A stretch of 64,000 nucleotides of DNA, taken from assembly GCA_964404445.1 (NCBI GenBank), contig CAYOJW010000006.1, positions 229,638 to 293,637 on the forward strand. The letters run 5' to 3'. Shown piece by piece: positions 8,301 through 16,436 of this stretch (within the stretch, counting starts at the first letter, position 1; the number at the start of each line of letters is the position of its first letter). The DNA comes from UBA2336 sp964404445. GTDB lineage: Bacteria > Bacteroidota > Bacteroidia > Cytophagales > Cyclobacteriaceae. The notes beneath the pieces are model-generated. The model was given only the letters and a program-made list of their open reading frames with translations. It made no database searches and had not been told where the DNA came from. The position numbers and the translations under genes were made by a program.

Positions 8301-9315
8301 GGAGGTAACTTCGTTGCTTCAGTTGGCCGCCCGGTATTTACCTACCGTGCATTTACAGGGGCATTACCGCAGTAAATCGTTAGCTCTTATTGAGTTTTCG
8401 AACCAACATTTTTACGAAGGCCGCTTAAAATTGTTGCCCGACAGAAAAACATTTAATGCATCCGATGTGCCGATCCAGTTTAATCGCGTAAACGGTGTAT
8501 GGACTCAGCAAACCAATTTACCCGAAGCGCAGGCCGTTGTTGATCATGCCCTGCACCTGATGGTGCGCCATCCCGAAAAAGAAATCGGCATCATAACCTT
8601 TAATATGCCCCAACAGGTAATGATCCTCGATCTGTTAGAAGAAAAAGCAAATCAGCATAACATTACATTGCCCGACTCGCTTTTTGTTAAGAACATTGAA
8701 AACGTACAGGGCGATGAAAAAGATATTATCATTTTTTCGATCGGCTATGCTCCCGATGAAAACGGAAAACTCGCCCTGCAATTTGGCAGCTTAAACGTAG
8801 CCGGAGGCGAAAACCGTTTAAATGTGGCTATTACCCGCGCCCGCGAACGCATTGTTATTTTCTCAAGCATTGCACCCGAAGATTTAAAACTTCAGGGAAT
8901 TAAAAACGATGGTCCCAAACTGTTAAAAAAATACCTCGAATACGCGCAGGCTATATCTGAAAATCGCGAAGCACTACAACCTGATGTTGTACAACACGAA
9001 GCTCCGCAATGGTATCTTCACCAGCATTTGGCTGCGCATAGCAAAACACTCAACCCTCCGCTTTTGTTTTCGGCTAAAACTCTACCGTTTACCGATGCTG
9101 TTGTTATGCAAACCATGGCTAATGCCGCATTGCTTACCGATGATGGTAATTATAAAAACGCCCTCACCGCCAAAGAAGCCCACGCCTATACGCCTGTTTT
9201 GTTAGAACAAAAACATTGGCCTAATCACCGGTTTTTTAGTCGTAACTGGTGGCTAAACCGGCAAAAAACATTACAGGAACTGACAAAATTCATTTTCCGG
9301 GTAACCGAAAATTGA
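5308..9315 (+). CDS. Large SF1 DNA/RNA helicase (COG1112/DUF4011-like)
   Basis: A 1335-residue ATPase. The N-terminus (LRRLTNLSGNNRSL, then PLLYFPVTL near 130) matches the layout of DUF4011 helicases. Walker A GPPGTGKS is near 315, the DEAS Walker B near 950, GDDKQLKP follows it, HYRS is near 1018, QGDEKD near 1132 and VAITRARE near 1172: a complete SF1 set with a long helical insert between motifs I and II. The last 60 residues (DDG, then RNWW near 1311) resemble the Vsr-like nuclease tail of such helicases, without an obvious E-x-K. The start is a TTG inside the preceding gene; no better start is seen. Relatives include housekeeping and anti-phage proteins. Confidence 0.85.
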   Translation: MIADTRHILRTYLRRLTNLSGNNRSLVLLRLHSEQVMDLHSLSFLNNEKSFTIIEALIAGRQKKLCALADSRMEAVNQTSAKLKKLQRLDRFIFDERGSNDLHVGWPLVHGKFADGTAVCAPLLYFPVTLAEENNQWVLQPRKEAGITFNKSFLLAYSFYTNTPLPADLPETSFDDFTDDSTAFRTQLYQLLKNTIEINFNSNTFTDELQHFQEFTKDEFEATHHAGELKLHQQAVLGIFPQAGSQLVPDYMHLIESEAFADLEDFFAQRTGASQSVQSWVTSVKEEKIHTPFPQDAYQEHTLRLVKDGRSVVVQGPPGTGKSQLIANLMADGIAAGKKTLLVCQKRVALDVVYDRLKKIGLEDFLGLVHDFRNDRKTVFDKIARQIDRIDDYKIQDRSVDVIQLERRFLQVSHAIDQLTEELEEFRTALFDENECGIDIKELYLTSDPQAESVALRQEYQTFHFSTLSDFSTLLKRYARYAAMFEPDDYLWKRRKSFAGFSLSDVRNIEAIIRDIETFQQKIQHELQNILPSLNLLELENLLERRPEAEQVQRLLANDTLFADFQKMVTETNDETSLLWLQNMERVCMNCFEDPGLESTLESARLGELQIALQKRMESRKGLIRRIRWEMSEHKFLLKRVLIGSGLKFNKQGLRTLEQRLDHRLNLEHHLTALRKKEWLGNDLPTDRNQQMLQQWFMRKLQAAQAKLSYHTLRELQSAINIQKLTHADFRQTLQHIFTTLDTVPAQRESWQQYLTAYQIQQLILQPGLQTDFIKTLRSDFDHLVEFDKIQSSLPDHEKIVIRKLHEHLHDWDSDKLETLFQNSIRLAWIEHIETKYPVLRMASTFRMEETETALRKNLAEKQAISTQILKLRAREHTYDQLEYNRLNNRITYRDLDHQTTKKKKIWPLRKVIATFSNELFNLIPCWMASPEAVSAIFPMEQLFDLVIFDEASQCFSERGIPAMYRGKQVVVAGDDKQLKPFELYQIRWTEEDTSPELEVTSLLQLAARYLPTVHLQGHYRSKSLALIEFSNQHFYEGRLKLLPDRKTFNASDVPIQFNRVNGVWTQQTNLPEAQAVVDHALHLMVRHPEKEIGIITFNMPQQVMILDLLEEKANQHNITLPDSLFVKNIENVQGDEKDIIIFSIGYAPDENGKLALQFGSLNVAGGENRLNVAITRARERIVIFSSIAPEDLKLQGIKNDGPKLLKKYLEYAQAISENREALQPDVVQHEAPQWYLHQHLAAHSKTLNPPLLFSAKTLPFTDAVVMQTMANAALLTDDGNYKNALTAKEAHAYTPVLLEQKHWPNHRFFSRNWWLNRQKTLQELTKFIFRVTEN

Positions 9316-9398
9316 GCTTCTTGAACGTACTCAAATAAAAGGCTACCTTTCAGTACACTTTCGTTTCGATTTGTGTTGTTGTTTTAAACCCACCTGTT

Positions 9399-10043
9399 AT
9401 GAAATGGACATACAGCATCAGGCAAAAATTTACCGCAGCGCTTTTATTAACCGTTGTATTGGGCGCAGTTGTTTTGAAAAATATACTCGATAGCCGCAAC
9501 GTTTCGCAGTTAGCCGATTCGTTCTCATCAGTATATGAAGACCGGTTAGTGGTCGAAGCCTACATTTATAAGTTAGCCGATCACCTGTATCAAAAAAAGC
9601 TGATCATGGATAACTGCCTCAGCAACGGTGATGGCAATCTTCAAGACAAAATTGCCGGGCATCACCGCGCCATTACCCTGTTAATTGCGGAATACGAGCG
9701 CACAAAACTTACCGATCAGGAAACGCTGTTCTTCCAGGATTTTAAAAATAACATTGCCGCGCTTCAGGCGTTGGAAGAGAACTATATAAACGGCACCACA
9801 ACATCCGAAGCCCTGCACGAACGCTTTACGGGCGCAGCCGAAAACCTTCAGCAACTTTCGTTGATTCAGCTTGACGAAGGGAAAAATTTACGTGAAAATT
9901 CAAAACGCATTGCCGCAGGCTCCAGTATGTTAACCTACATCGAATTGGTTATCCTGATTGGTATCGCGGCCATCATTCAAATGCTGATTTTTGCTTCGGG
10001 TTCCATCCGCAGTAAGTTCTTACAACGGCCGGAGTTGAATTAA
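9399..10043 (+). CDS. Four-helix-bundle (4HB_MCP-like) membrane sensor without output domain
   Basis: A 214-residue protein with a membrane helix at about 9-28, an extracytoplasmic helical region of about 145 residues and a second membrane helix at about 178-200, ending 14 residues later. The layout matches the four-helix ligand-binding domain of chemoreceptors, with no HAMP, signalling or kinase domain. In Cytophagales such orphan sensor modules recur; their partners are unknown. It is single-gene between the helicase and the convergent ammonium transporter. The reading is from architecture only; residue-level family evidence is modest. Confidence 0.65.
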   Translation: MKWTYSIRQKFTAALLLTVVLGAVVLKNILDSRNVSQLADSFSSVYEDRLVVEAYIYKLADHLYQKKLIMDNCLSNGDGNLQDKIAGHHRAITLLIAEYERTKLTDQETLFFQDFKNNIAALQALEENYINGTTTSEALHERFTGAAENLQQLSLIQLDEGKNLRENSKRIAAGSSMLTYIELVILIGIAAIIQMLIFASGSIRSKFLQRPELN

Positions 10044-10061
10044 ACAATACCTCATAAAAAA

Positions 10062-10089
10062 CCGCAGGCAGGCTTACGCCCGCCTGCGG
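10062..10089. terminator. GC-rich hairpin between convergent genes
   Basis: CCGCAGGCAGGC (10062-10073) pairs with GCCCGCCTGCGG (10078-10089) with one mismatch and a TTAC loop. It lies between the sensor gene stop and the amt stop, and A-rich sequence flanks the left side, so it may terminate the minus-strand amt transcript. Confidence 0.55.
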
Positions 10090-10113
10090 CCAGGTTTAGG
10101 TTTAGAAAAAGTC

Positions 10114-11424
10114 TTATACGCGCTCTACCAAATAACGCTCGCCATGCTGCGTTAAATCCAGCCCGATTTCTTCTTCTTCTTTGGTTACACGCAATTTGGT
10201 TACCAGGGAAGTAAGTTTATAAATCAGCAACGATCCGAAGAATACAAACACGCCCACAATCACCAACGCCAGCAGGTGATACAGAAATGTTGTGGTTTGT
10301 CCGTACATCAGCCCCACATCTTTGGCAAATACCGAAGTGAGGATCATGCCCACAATACCGCCTAATCCATGGCACGGAAACACATCCAGTGTATCGTCAA
10401 GCGAAGTGCGTTGTTTGTAATAAACAGCGAGGTTGCTAATAATGGCTGCAACAAAACCAATAAATACACTTTGACCAACACTAACAAACCCCGCTGCCGG
10501 TGTAATCGCAACTAAGCCAACAACGGCCCCAATGCACGCGCCCATGGCTGAAATTTTTCGTCCGACCAACGCATCAAACAATACCCACGTAATCATAGCC
10601 GAGGCCGTAGCCATGTTGGTGGTGGCAAATGCCTGTACCGCTAAGCCATCGGCCGCTAAAGCCGAGCCTGCGTTAAATCCAAACCAGCCAAACCAGAGCA
10701 TAGCTGTTCCCAAAATGATGAACGGAATATTGGCCGGTTGATGGTTGCCGTGTTCACGTTTGCCCAATACATAAGCACCGGCCAGGGCGGCAAACCCTGC
10801 CGACATGTGTACTACCGTTCCCCCGGCAAAGTCCAGCACGCCCCACTGGCGCAGAAACCCTTCCGGGTGCCACGTCCAGTGGGCGAGTGGTGTATAAATC
10901 AGCAAAGAAAACAGGCACATAAAAATGAGGTACGAAGTAAACTTCACCCGTTCGGCAAAACTTCCGGTAATGAGTGCCGGGGTAATTACCGCAAACTTTA
11001 ATTGAAATAATGCAAAAATTAAAAACGGAATACCAGCCGAAAACGCGGGGTTAGGCGCAAGGCCAACATCATTAAAAGCAAAATACGTTAACGGGTTACC
11101 GATAAGCCCGTGAAAGCTGTCGCCAAAAGCCAAGCTAAACCCAACCAAATACCACAACAAACTGATTACACCCAGGGCAATGAAACTTTGCAGCATGGTA
11201 GAGATCACGTTTTTGGCATTTACCATACCGCCATAAAAAAACGAAAGGCCGGGTGTCATAAACAACACAAAAGCTGCTGCCACAATCATCCAGGCCGTAT
11301 CGGCTTTATCAATGCCCGAGGCATCTTCGGTTGAAAAATCACTGTTGGAAGTAAGAATGGATACCGCCTGAAGTACAACTAATATCGAAAAGATAATGAT
11401 CCAGCGTTTTTTGGGTTTTCCCAT
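10114..11424 (-). CDS. amt: Ammonium transporter (Amt family)
   Basis: A 436-residue inner-membrane channel for ammonium/ammonia with 11-12 hydrophobic segments. Seen: FYGGMVNAKNV early on, the D-F-A-G-G-T-V-V-H-M-S-A-G segment with the Asp and first pore His, and CHGLGGIVG with the second pore His. The start MGKPKKRW at 11424 is preferred over an ATG at 11562, which would add 46 unusual residues. The C-terminal tail ends in a short acidic/charged stretch. No glnK/PII gene is adjacent in this window, which is unusual for amt loci. It is convergent with the orphan sensor and divergent from the histidine kinase. Confidence 0.93.
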   Translation of the reverse strand: MGKPKKRWIIIFSILVVLQAVSILTSNSDFSTEDASGIDKADTAWMIVAAAFVLFMTPGLSFFYGGMVNAKNVISTMLQSFIALGVISLLWYLVGFSLAFGDSFHGLIGNPLTYFAFNDVGLAPNPAFSAGIPFLIFALFQLKFAVITPALITGSFAERVKFTSYLIFMCLFSLLIYTPLAHWTWHPEGFLRQWGVLDFAGGTVVHMSAGFAALAGAYVLGKREHGNHQPANIPFIILGTAMLWFGWFGFNAGSALAADGLAVQAFATTNMATASAMITWVLFDALVGRKISAMGACIGAVVGLVAITPAAGFVSVGQSVFIGFVAAIISNLAVYYKQRTSLDDTLDVFPCHGLGGIVGMILTSVFAKDVGLMYGQTTTFLYHLLALVIVGVFVFFGSLLIYKLTSLVTKLRVTKEEEEIGLDLTQHGERYLVERV

Positions 11425-11631
11425 AGGTCGATTTGGTGTTTTTTTGATAAAAATGGTAATAACAGGGTAAAATTTAAACCATGTTTTAAAAAAAATTAAA
11501 GAAATCGATTGAAATAGGGTAAAATTTGAATCCATAATCATTAAAAAATGATTTTTACACATCTTTCACGGTATCATTACAGGTTTTTACTTTAGCAAAA
11601 TTGTTGGTAAGATTAACCTCGTGTACAGGTT

Positions 11632-13584
11632 ATGAGGTATCTCTTCATTATTCTTTTATCAGGCATCGGCTTATGGGGTTATGCTCAAAGCACCGATGGT
11701 TTTGAAGAAACGGTTCGGCAAGAACGTAACGACTCGGTGAAGATAAACCTCCTGTTGGGCAAAGCGTGGGAGCTAAAATCATCCCAACCGGCACAATCGC
11801 ATCGCTTTGTTGACCGGGCTGTTTACCTCGCACAACAAATCGACAGCAAAAAGCAATTAGCCAGCGCGTATTATTATAAGGCTGCGATCTATTACCTCAC
11901 CTCGCGCTTCGACAGCGCCCTGACCATCAGCAACAAAGCCATCGATATTTATACTCGATTAAACGATCACTATGGCATTGCCAGTATTTATAACCTGCGC
12001 GGGTTGTTGCAGGAAAAGATTGGCGATTACAGCGAGGCCGTTCATAATTACCAGCAATCGCTGGAGTTTGCTGCCAAAACCGATAACCTCTACGGGCAAT
12101 CGAACCCGTTGCACAACATCGGGTTGATCTATCATAAAACCGAAGACTATGCCGCATCGCTTAAATACTTTCAACAGGCGTTGGTGGTGCGCGAAAAAAT
12201 TGGCGACAGTATTTTTATTGCCCAATCGTTTCAAATTATGGGTGTGGTTTATGCCTGTTTAGGCGACACGGTTAAAGCGGTTGCTTACCAAAAGCAAGCC
12301 ATTGCTTTTTTTAAAGCCAAAAACGATTTGTACGATTTAGCATTAAGCTATAATAATTTAGGCGATTTATATACCGTTTTAAAAAAGTACGACAGTGCCG
12401 AATGGCTGTTGAAAGAATCCGTTCGGTTAAATGCCGAAATCGATAATACCGAAGGAAAAGTAAGAGCACTCATCAACCTGTCGTCTATCGCGTTACAGCA
12501 AAAACAATTTCGCCAGGCCGAAACCCTTACCGCGCAGGCCATTCAGTTAGCCCAAAGTCATAACCTGAAACCCGAACTAAAACTTGCACTCATTAATTTA
12601 AAGGAATCGCTGGCGGGGAGCCAGCACTATAAAGCCGCTTACGAAGCCCAAAATGAACTCATCCGTGTTTCCAACGAATTATTGAACGATGAAAAAGTTC
12701 AGCAATTAGCGCAAATGGAGACCCGTTACCAGGTAAAAGAAAAAGAACAGCAAATTGCTTTACAGCAAACTGCATTAGAACGCACGTACATGGTTATTGG
12801 CGGCCTGGTAATTATTGTCGGGTTGTTAGTGGTGATCGTTTTGTTAGCCCGAAGCCGTTTTAGACGAAAACAACAATTGGCTGAACATGAAAAAAAACTT
12901 GCCATCCGCGAAACGTTTATCGATGCCACTATCCAGTCGCAGGAAAACGAACGCAAGCGTTTTGCGCAAGATTTACACGATGGTATGGGGCAGCTTATTT
13001 CATCGCTCAGGCTGTTGGTAAACCAACTGAACAACGATGCACCGCTCGAAGAAAAAATTGCCATCACCGAAAAGTCCGAGTCTGTTCTCAACGATATGCA
13101 CACCGAAATCCGTAGTATCGCCTTTAACCTGATGCCGCAAACACTCATCCAGCACGGATTGGTACCGGCTTTACAGGAAATGGCCTTACGGATTAACCAA
13201 ACAGCCAAGCTCACGATTTCGGTACAGGGCTTTGATATGCCCGAACGCATGAACGAAGTATATGAAATATCGGTATATCGCATTGTGCAGGAGTGGATCA
13301 ACAACATCATCAAATATGCCCATGCTTCGCATATCGATGTGCAATTGGTAGGGCACGATACCGAAATAAACATCACCATTGAAGACAACGGCAACGGGTT
13401 TGATGTGGCCACGCTTCAAACCGGCACTGGTAATGGCTGGAAAAACATTAACTCGCGCATTAACCTGATGAAAGGCGAACTGGAAATTAATTCGCATCCG
13501 GGCCGCAACGGTACAACCTTCATGCTGGTGCTGCAACCCAGACCAGTACATACCCTGCACAACGCCTCCATAAATACCCAATAA
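11632..13584 (+). CDS. TPR-containing sensor histidine kinase (HisKA_3, NarL/DegS type)
   Basis: 650 residues: signal peptide (to about 19), tetratricopeptide repeats at about 35-330 in the periplasm, one membrane segment at about 384-406, then a HisKA_3 dimerisation domain with QDLHDGMGQL (phospho-acceptor His near 448) and a HATPase domain with EWINNIIKYA, DNGNGF and GNGWKNI. This layout is common in Bacteroidota. Its response regulator starts 93 bases downstream, so the pair is a two-component system. Input signal unknown. Confidence 0.92.
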   Translation: MRYLFIILLSGIGLWGYAQSTDGFEETVRQERNDSVKINLLLGKAWELKSSQPAQSHRFVDRAVYLAQQIDSKKQLASAYYYKAAIYYLTSRFDSALTISNKAIDIYTRLNDHYGIASIYNLRGLLQEKIGDYSEAVHNYQQSLEFAAKTDNLYGQSNPLHNIGLIYHKTEDYAASLKYFQQALVVREKIGDSIFIAQSFQIMGVVYACLGDTVKAVAYQKQAIAFFKAKNDLYDLALSYNNLGDLYTVLKKYDSAEWLLKESVRLNAEIDNTEGKVRALINLSSIALQQKQFRQAETLTAQAIQLAQSHNLKPELKLALINLKESLAGSQHYKAAYEAQNELIRVSNELLNDEKVQQLAQMETRYQVKEKEQQIALQQTALERTYMVIGGLVIIVGLLVVIVLLARSRFRRKQQLAEHEKKLAIRETFIDATIQSQENERKRFAQDLHDGMGQLISSLRLLVNQLNNDAPLEEKIAITEKSESVLNDMHTEIRSIAFNLMPQTLIQHGLVPALQEMALRINQTAKLTISVQGFDMPERMNEVYEISVYRIVQEWINNIIKYAHASHIDVQLVGHDTEINITIEDNGNGFDVATLQTGTGNGWKNINSRINLMKGELEINSHPGRNGTTFMLVLQPRPVHTLHNASINTQ

Positions 13585-13677
13585 CACGGATAGCGGTTAC
13601 GATTTCGATAAGTTTTATTTACCGGTATGATCACTTCCGGTATCTTCCGTATTTTTAAGGCAGCTAAACCGGCACGC

Positions 13678-14295
13678 ATGAAGATTTTGTTAGTAGATGA
13701 TCACACCATTTTGCTCGATGGCATCGCCAGCCTGTTGAGTAAACAAAGCGACCTGCACGTTGCCGCGCAGGCCGGAAGTGCCGAAGAAGCGCTTGAGTTC
13801 CTCAAAAAACACGAAGTCGATTTAATCATTACCGATTACCACATGCCCGGTATGGACGGCCTCACCCTGTTGCATACGGTGAAACGCCTGTTTCCGCAGG
13901 TTAAAATCATCTTATTGAGTATGCACGATGAAGTTCACTTAGTAAAAGAGATTCTGAAAGCCGGTGTAAACGGGTATGTCCTTAAAAAAGACACCCACAA
14001 AGAACTATTGAACGCCATTGACGATGTGGCTCGCGGAAAGGTTTATTTGAGCAGCGATGTAAATAAACTTCTCATCAGCAACCTCAACAATCCTGACGAG
14101 GGCAAGCTGCTCACCGACCGCGAACGCGAAATACTGAAACTGATCGCCCAGGAATATACCAACAAACAAATTGCCGAAACGCTGTTCATCAGCGAGCGCA
14201 CGGTAGAAACACACCGCAAAAACATCTTCAAAAAAACTGGTACCAATTCGCTGGTGGGCCTCATTAAGTTTGCCTACGCCAATAACTTAGTCTGA
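13678..14295 (+). CDS. NarL/LuxR-family response regulator
   Basis: 205 residues: receiver domain with the DD pair near the start (VDDH), phospho-acceptor Asp in ITDYHMPGMDG, the conserved Lys in VLKKD, then a LuxR helix-turn-helix (LTDREREILKLIAQ, then SERTVETHRKNI). The start at 13678 gives MKILLVDDH, typical of the family; an ATG at 13627 would add 17 residues. It should be phosphorylated by the histidine kinase directly upstream and bind DNA as a dimer. Targets cannot be read from the sequence. Confidence 0.93.
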   Translation: MKILLVDDHTILLDGIASLLSKQSDLHVAAQAGSAEEALEFLKKHEVDLIITDYHMPGMDGLTLLHTVKRLFPQVKIILLSMHDEVHLVKEILKAGVNGYVLKKDTHKELLNAIDDVARGKVYLSSDVNKLLISNLNNPDEGKLLTDREREILKLIAQEYTNKQIAETLFISERTVETHRKNIFKKTGTNSLVGLIKFAYANNLV

Positions 14296-14310
14296 TTTTT
14301 GTGAAAGCTC

Positions 14311-14407
14311 TAACTACATAGATACAGGGCTGTTCTTATCAAGATATTTATAGTCCCGACTTTATCGGGTTCTATGTATTGCTTAAAAGCTATGTGTCTA
14401 TGTGGTT
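14311..14407. repeat. Inverted intergenic repeat
   Basis: AACTACATAGATACAG at 14311-14326 is nearly the reverse complement of TGTGTCTATGTGGTT at 14393-14407. A small CCCGA/TCGGG palindrome (around 14353-14370) lies between them. It is non-coding and typical of dispersed Bacteroidota spacer repeats. Confidence 0.5.
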
Positions 14408-14483
14408 AAAAAATATGATAGTCGGTTTTCTTAGGACATGAAATGGATACTCATATTCCGTTTTTTTTCGTGAGGCACAACAA

Positions 14484-14512
14484 AAAAGGACTGCCTTTCG
14501 GCAGCCCTTTTC
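14484..14512 (-). terminator. Rho-independent terminator of the 14531-16261 gene
   Basis: On the minus strand AAAAGGGCTGCC pairs with GGCAGTCCTTTT (one mismatch) around a GAAA loop and is followed by a T run. It lies 19 bases past the stop codon. Confidence 0.75.
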
Positions 14513-14530
14513 AATTAAGCCAACCTCACA

Positions 14531-16261
14531 TTATTTTTTACCGATACCGAGTGTACCGAGGTAGATGTAGTTATCGTTTTTACTGAATATGCCAATGCTA
14601 AGGCGATCTTCGCCAATCACCAGCACACGTTTACGGTCGGGGAACGGAACAAAACGAATATCTTTGCGCAGGAAAAAATCTTTTTTACCCTTGGTGCCAT
14701 CGCCCACTGTTTGAACCTCCGTCATGTTAGCGCTTGCCAGATCAATAGCGCTAACCAATAATTGCTCGCGGGGTGTCCAGGTTGTTGTTTTTTCGTTCAG
14801 GAAATAATACGTGGTAGTAGATTTATCTACTTTCGTTACCAATGCGGTTGTCCAAAGTGCTGTTTTACCATCTTCGCTGATAAAAATTTCGGATTGTGAC
14901 GGTCGTGTTGCCGGGGAGCTGAGCGGATCGGTAGTATTGTACAGCCCGCCTTTTGCCGGGGTATCAATACTATATACTCGTTTCAGGTCGCCATTGCCAG
15001 CGAAATGGAATACAATAAAATCTTTATAGACCATCAGTTTACTGACCACATTATAGGTAAGCATTTGCGCCATAATCATCACATCACCGTTAGGGGCGGT
15101 TTCAATGCCGGTTACGCGCATACGGCCGCCATCGTATTCTTTTGCTTTCTTCTGCCCCGAAGGCGCAACTGTTTTTTTCTCGATTTCGTCAAGGTTGGGT
15201 GCTGATACATACTGTACTTTCCCATCTTTAATTCCAACAATTTGCAGGTTATCAAACCCCTTTTCTACATACGCATAGTTTTTGTAATTGGCGTAAGCAT
15301 CTTTGGGTTTGTCGATTTTAAACCCTGCACCATAAATGGTGGTGATACCATCTTTTTCATAGATACCGCCAATCATCCACTTGGTGGCTTTGGTTTCAAA
15401 GCTCACTTTTTCAACAATTTTTCCTTCGGGCGATATTCTTACATACGTGTATTGCGTTGGGTTAGGGTCAACGTTTTTCACGCCCATCATATCGTGCGGG
15501 GCAAAAACCACTGCGTAATCGCCATTATATTCGTCATCGGTATTGTTACCAGCAAACCGGCCATGAAAAATGATCCATTGCGGGTGCGGAAAATTGAGTT
15601 CGGTGTTGCTTACGATGTTCAGATCCTTATCCACGCGAAGCACGTTGTAGGCTTCCTGCATTTTGTAAGCATCTTTAGCCGGAAACCGTGGCGACACCAA
15701 GGCTAACATTTCACCGTTTTGGTCGTTGTCGAAATGTGCGCGGTAATAAAAACGCTTGCCTTCGTCTGTTTTTGGTTTCAGTTTATCGGTTGTTTTTACA
15801 TCGGTTTTGTAGCCTCCGGTAACCCAACTCCAGTAACTGGTTATTTCCTTACGCTTAAACACTAAGCTGCCCATCATGTTAGGCTCGGCTGTAACGCCTA
15901 TGGTGCGTTCTACTTCTTCGTTGCGAAACTTAAACCATTTGTATTTGGCTTTTGCATCTTTCGCATGATCGTACTCTTCTTTTTCAGAAGTTTTAAAATT
16001 CAGGTCAAAATCGAAAATATATTTTTCGACCTTGATTTTTTTTGCCTTGGTAGCCGTAACAAAGTACAGGTTGATTTCCTTTTTTTCATCATCCATCACC
16101 ACATTGCCTAAATAACCCTGTTCGGCTTTATTGGAGATCTGGTGTGCAACTTCATTTTCCATATAGCTGACCTGCGCCTGGCTTATGATTGTAAAAACCA
16201 ACATAACCGGCACCAGCAACCAAACCGGCCTGAAGCATACTAATCGTGTGAATATTTTCAT
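14531..16261 (-). CDS. Secreted protein of unknown function
   Basis: A 576-residue protein with a clear signal peptide (membrane-like segment at about 12-29, cut near SQAQ). The mature part is beta-rich and lysine-rich, with repeated strand-turn patterns such as DGKTALWTTALVTKVDKSTTTYYFLNEK and a closing YLGTLGIGKK. No domain is recognised; it has no sorting domain at the C-terminus, so it probably stays in the periplasm or is a membrane-attached protein. Divergent from the peptidase gene at 16437. No function is proposed. Confidence 0.75.
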   Translation of the reverse strand: MKIFTRLVCFRPVWLLVPVMLVFTIISQAQVSYMENEVAHQISNKAEQGYLGNVVMDDEKKEINLYFVTATKAKKIKVEKYIFDFDLNFKTSEKEEYDHAKDAKAKYKWFKFRNEEVERTIGVTAEPNMMGSLVFKRKEITSYWSWVTGGYKTDVKTTDKLKPKTDEGKRFYYRAHFDNDQNGEMLALVSPRFPAKDAYKMQEAYNVLRVDKDLNIVSNTELNFPHPQWIIFHGRFAGNNTDDEYNGDYAVVFAPHDMMGVKNVDPNPTQYTYVRISPEGKIVEKVSFETKATKWMIGGIYEKDGITTIYGAGFKIDKPKDAYANYKNYAYVEKGFDNLQIVGIKDGKVQYVSAPNLDEIEKKTVAPSGQKKAKEYDGGRMRVTGIETAPNGDVMIMAQMLTYNVVSKLMVYKDFIVFHFAGNGDLKRVYSIDTPAKGGLYNTTDPLSSPATRPSQSEIFISEDGKTALWTTALVTKVDKSTTTYYFLNEKTTTWTPREQLLVSAIDLASANMTEVQTVGDGTKGKKDFFLRKDIRFVPFPDRKRVLVIGEDRLSIGIFSKNDNYIYLGTLGIGKK

Positions 16262-16436
16262 GGCTTAATTTTTTAAACAAAGCTATCCACGGCTGGCAAG
16301 TTGCTCCATACCGCTCAGCGCGCATTTTGATATACCCAACAGTACGGATAAGACTACGTTTTCCGTTGCTGTAACACCGGTTTTGATTTATACCAAACTT
16401 GCGTAGCTTGAACGGACAAATCATTCTGCATATTCC

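Noticed and set aside
12726..13412. A 228-residue minus-strand frame inside the histidine kinase gene
   Set aside because: It is antisense to a complete HisKA_3/HATPase kinase and is Ser/Cys-rich, typical of shadow translation.
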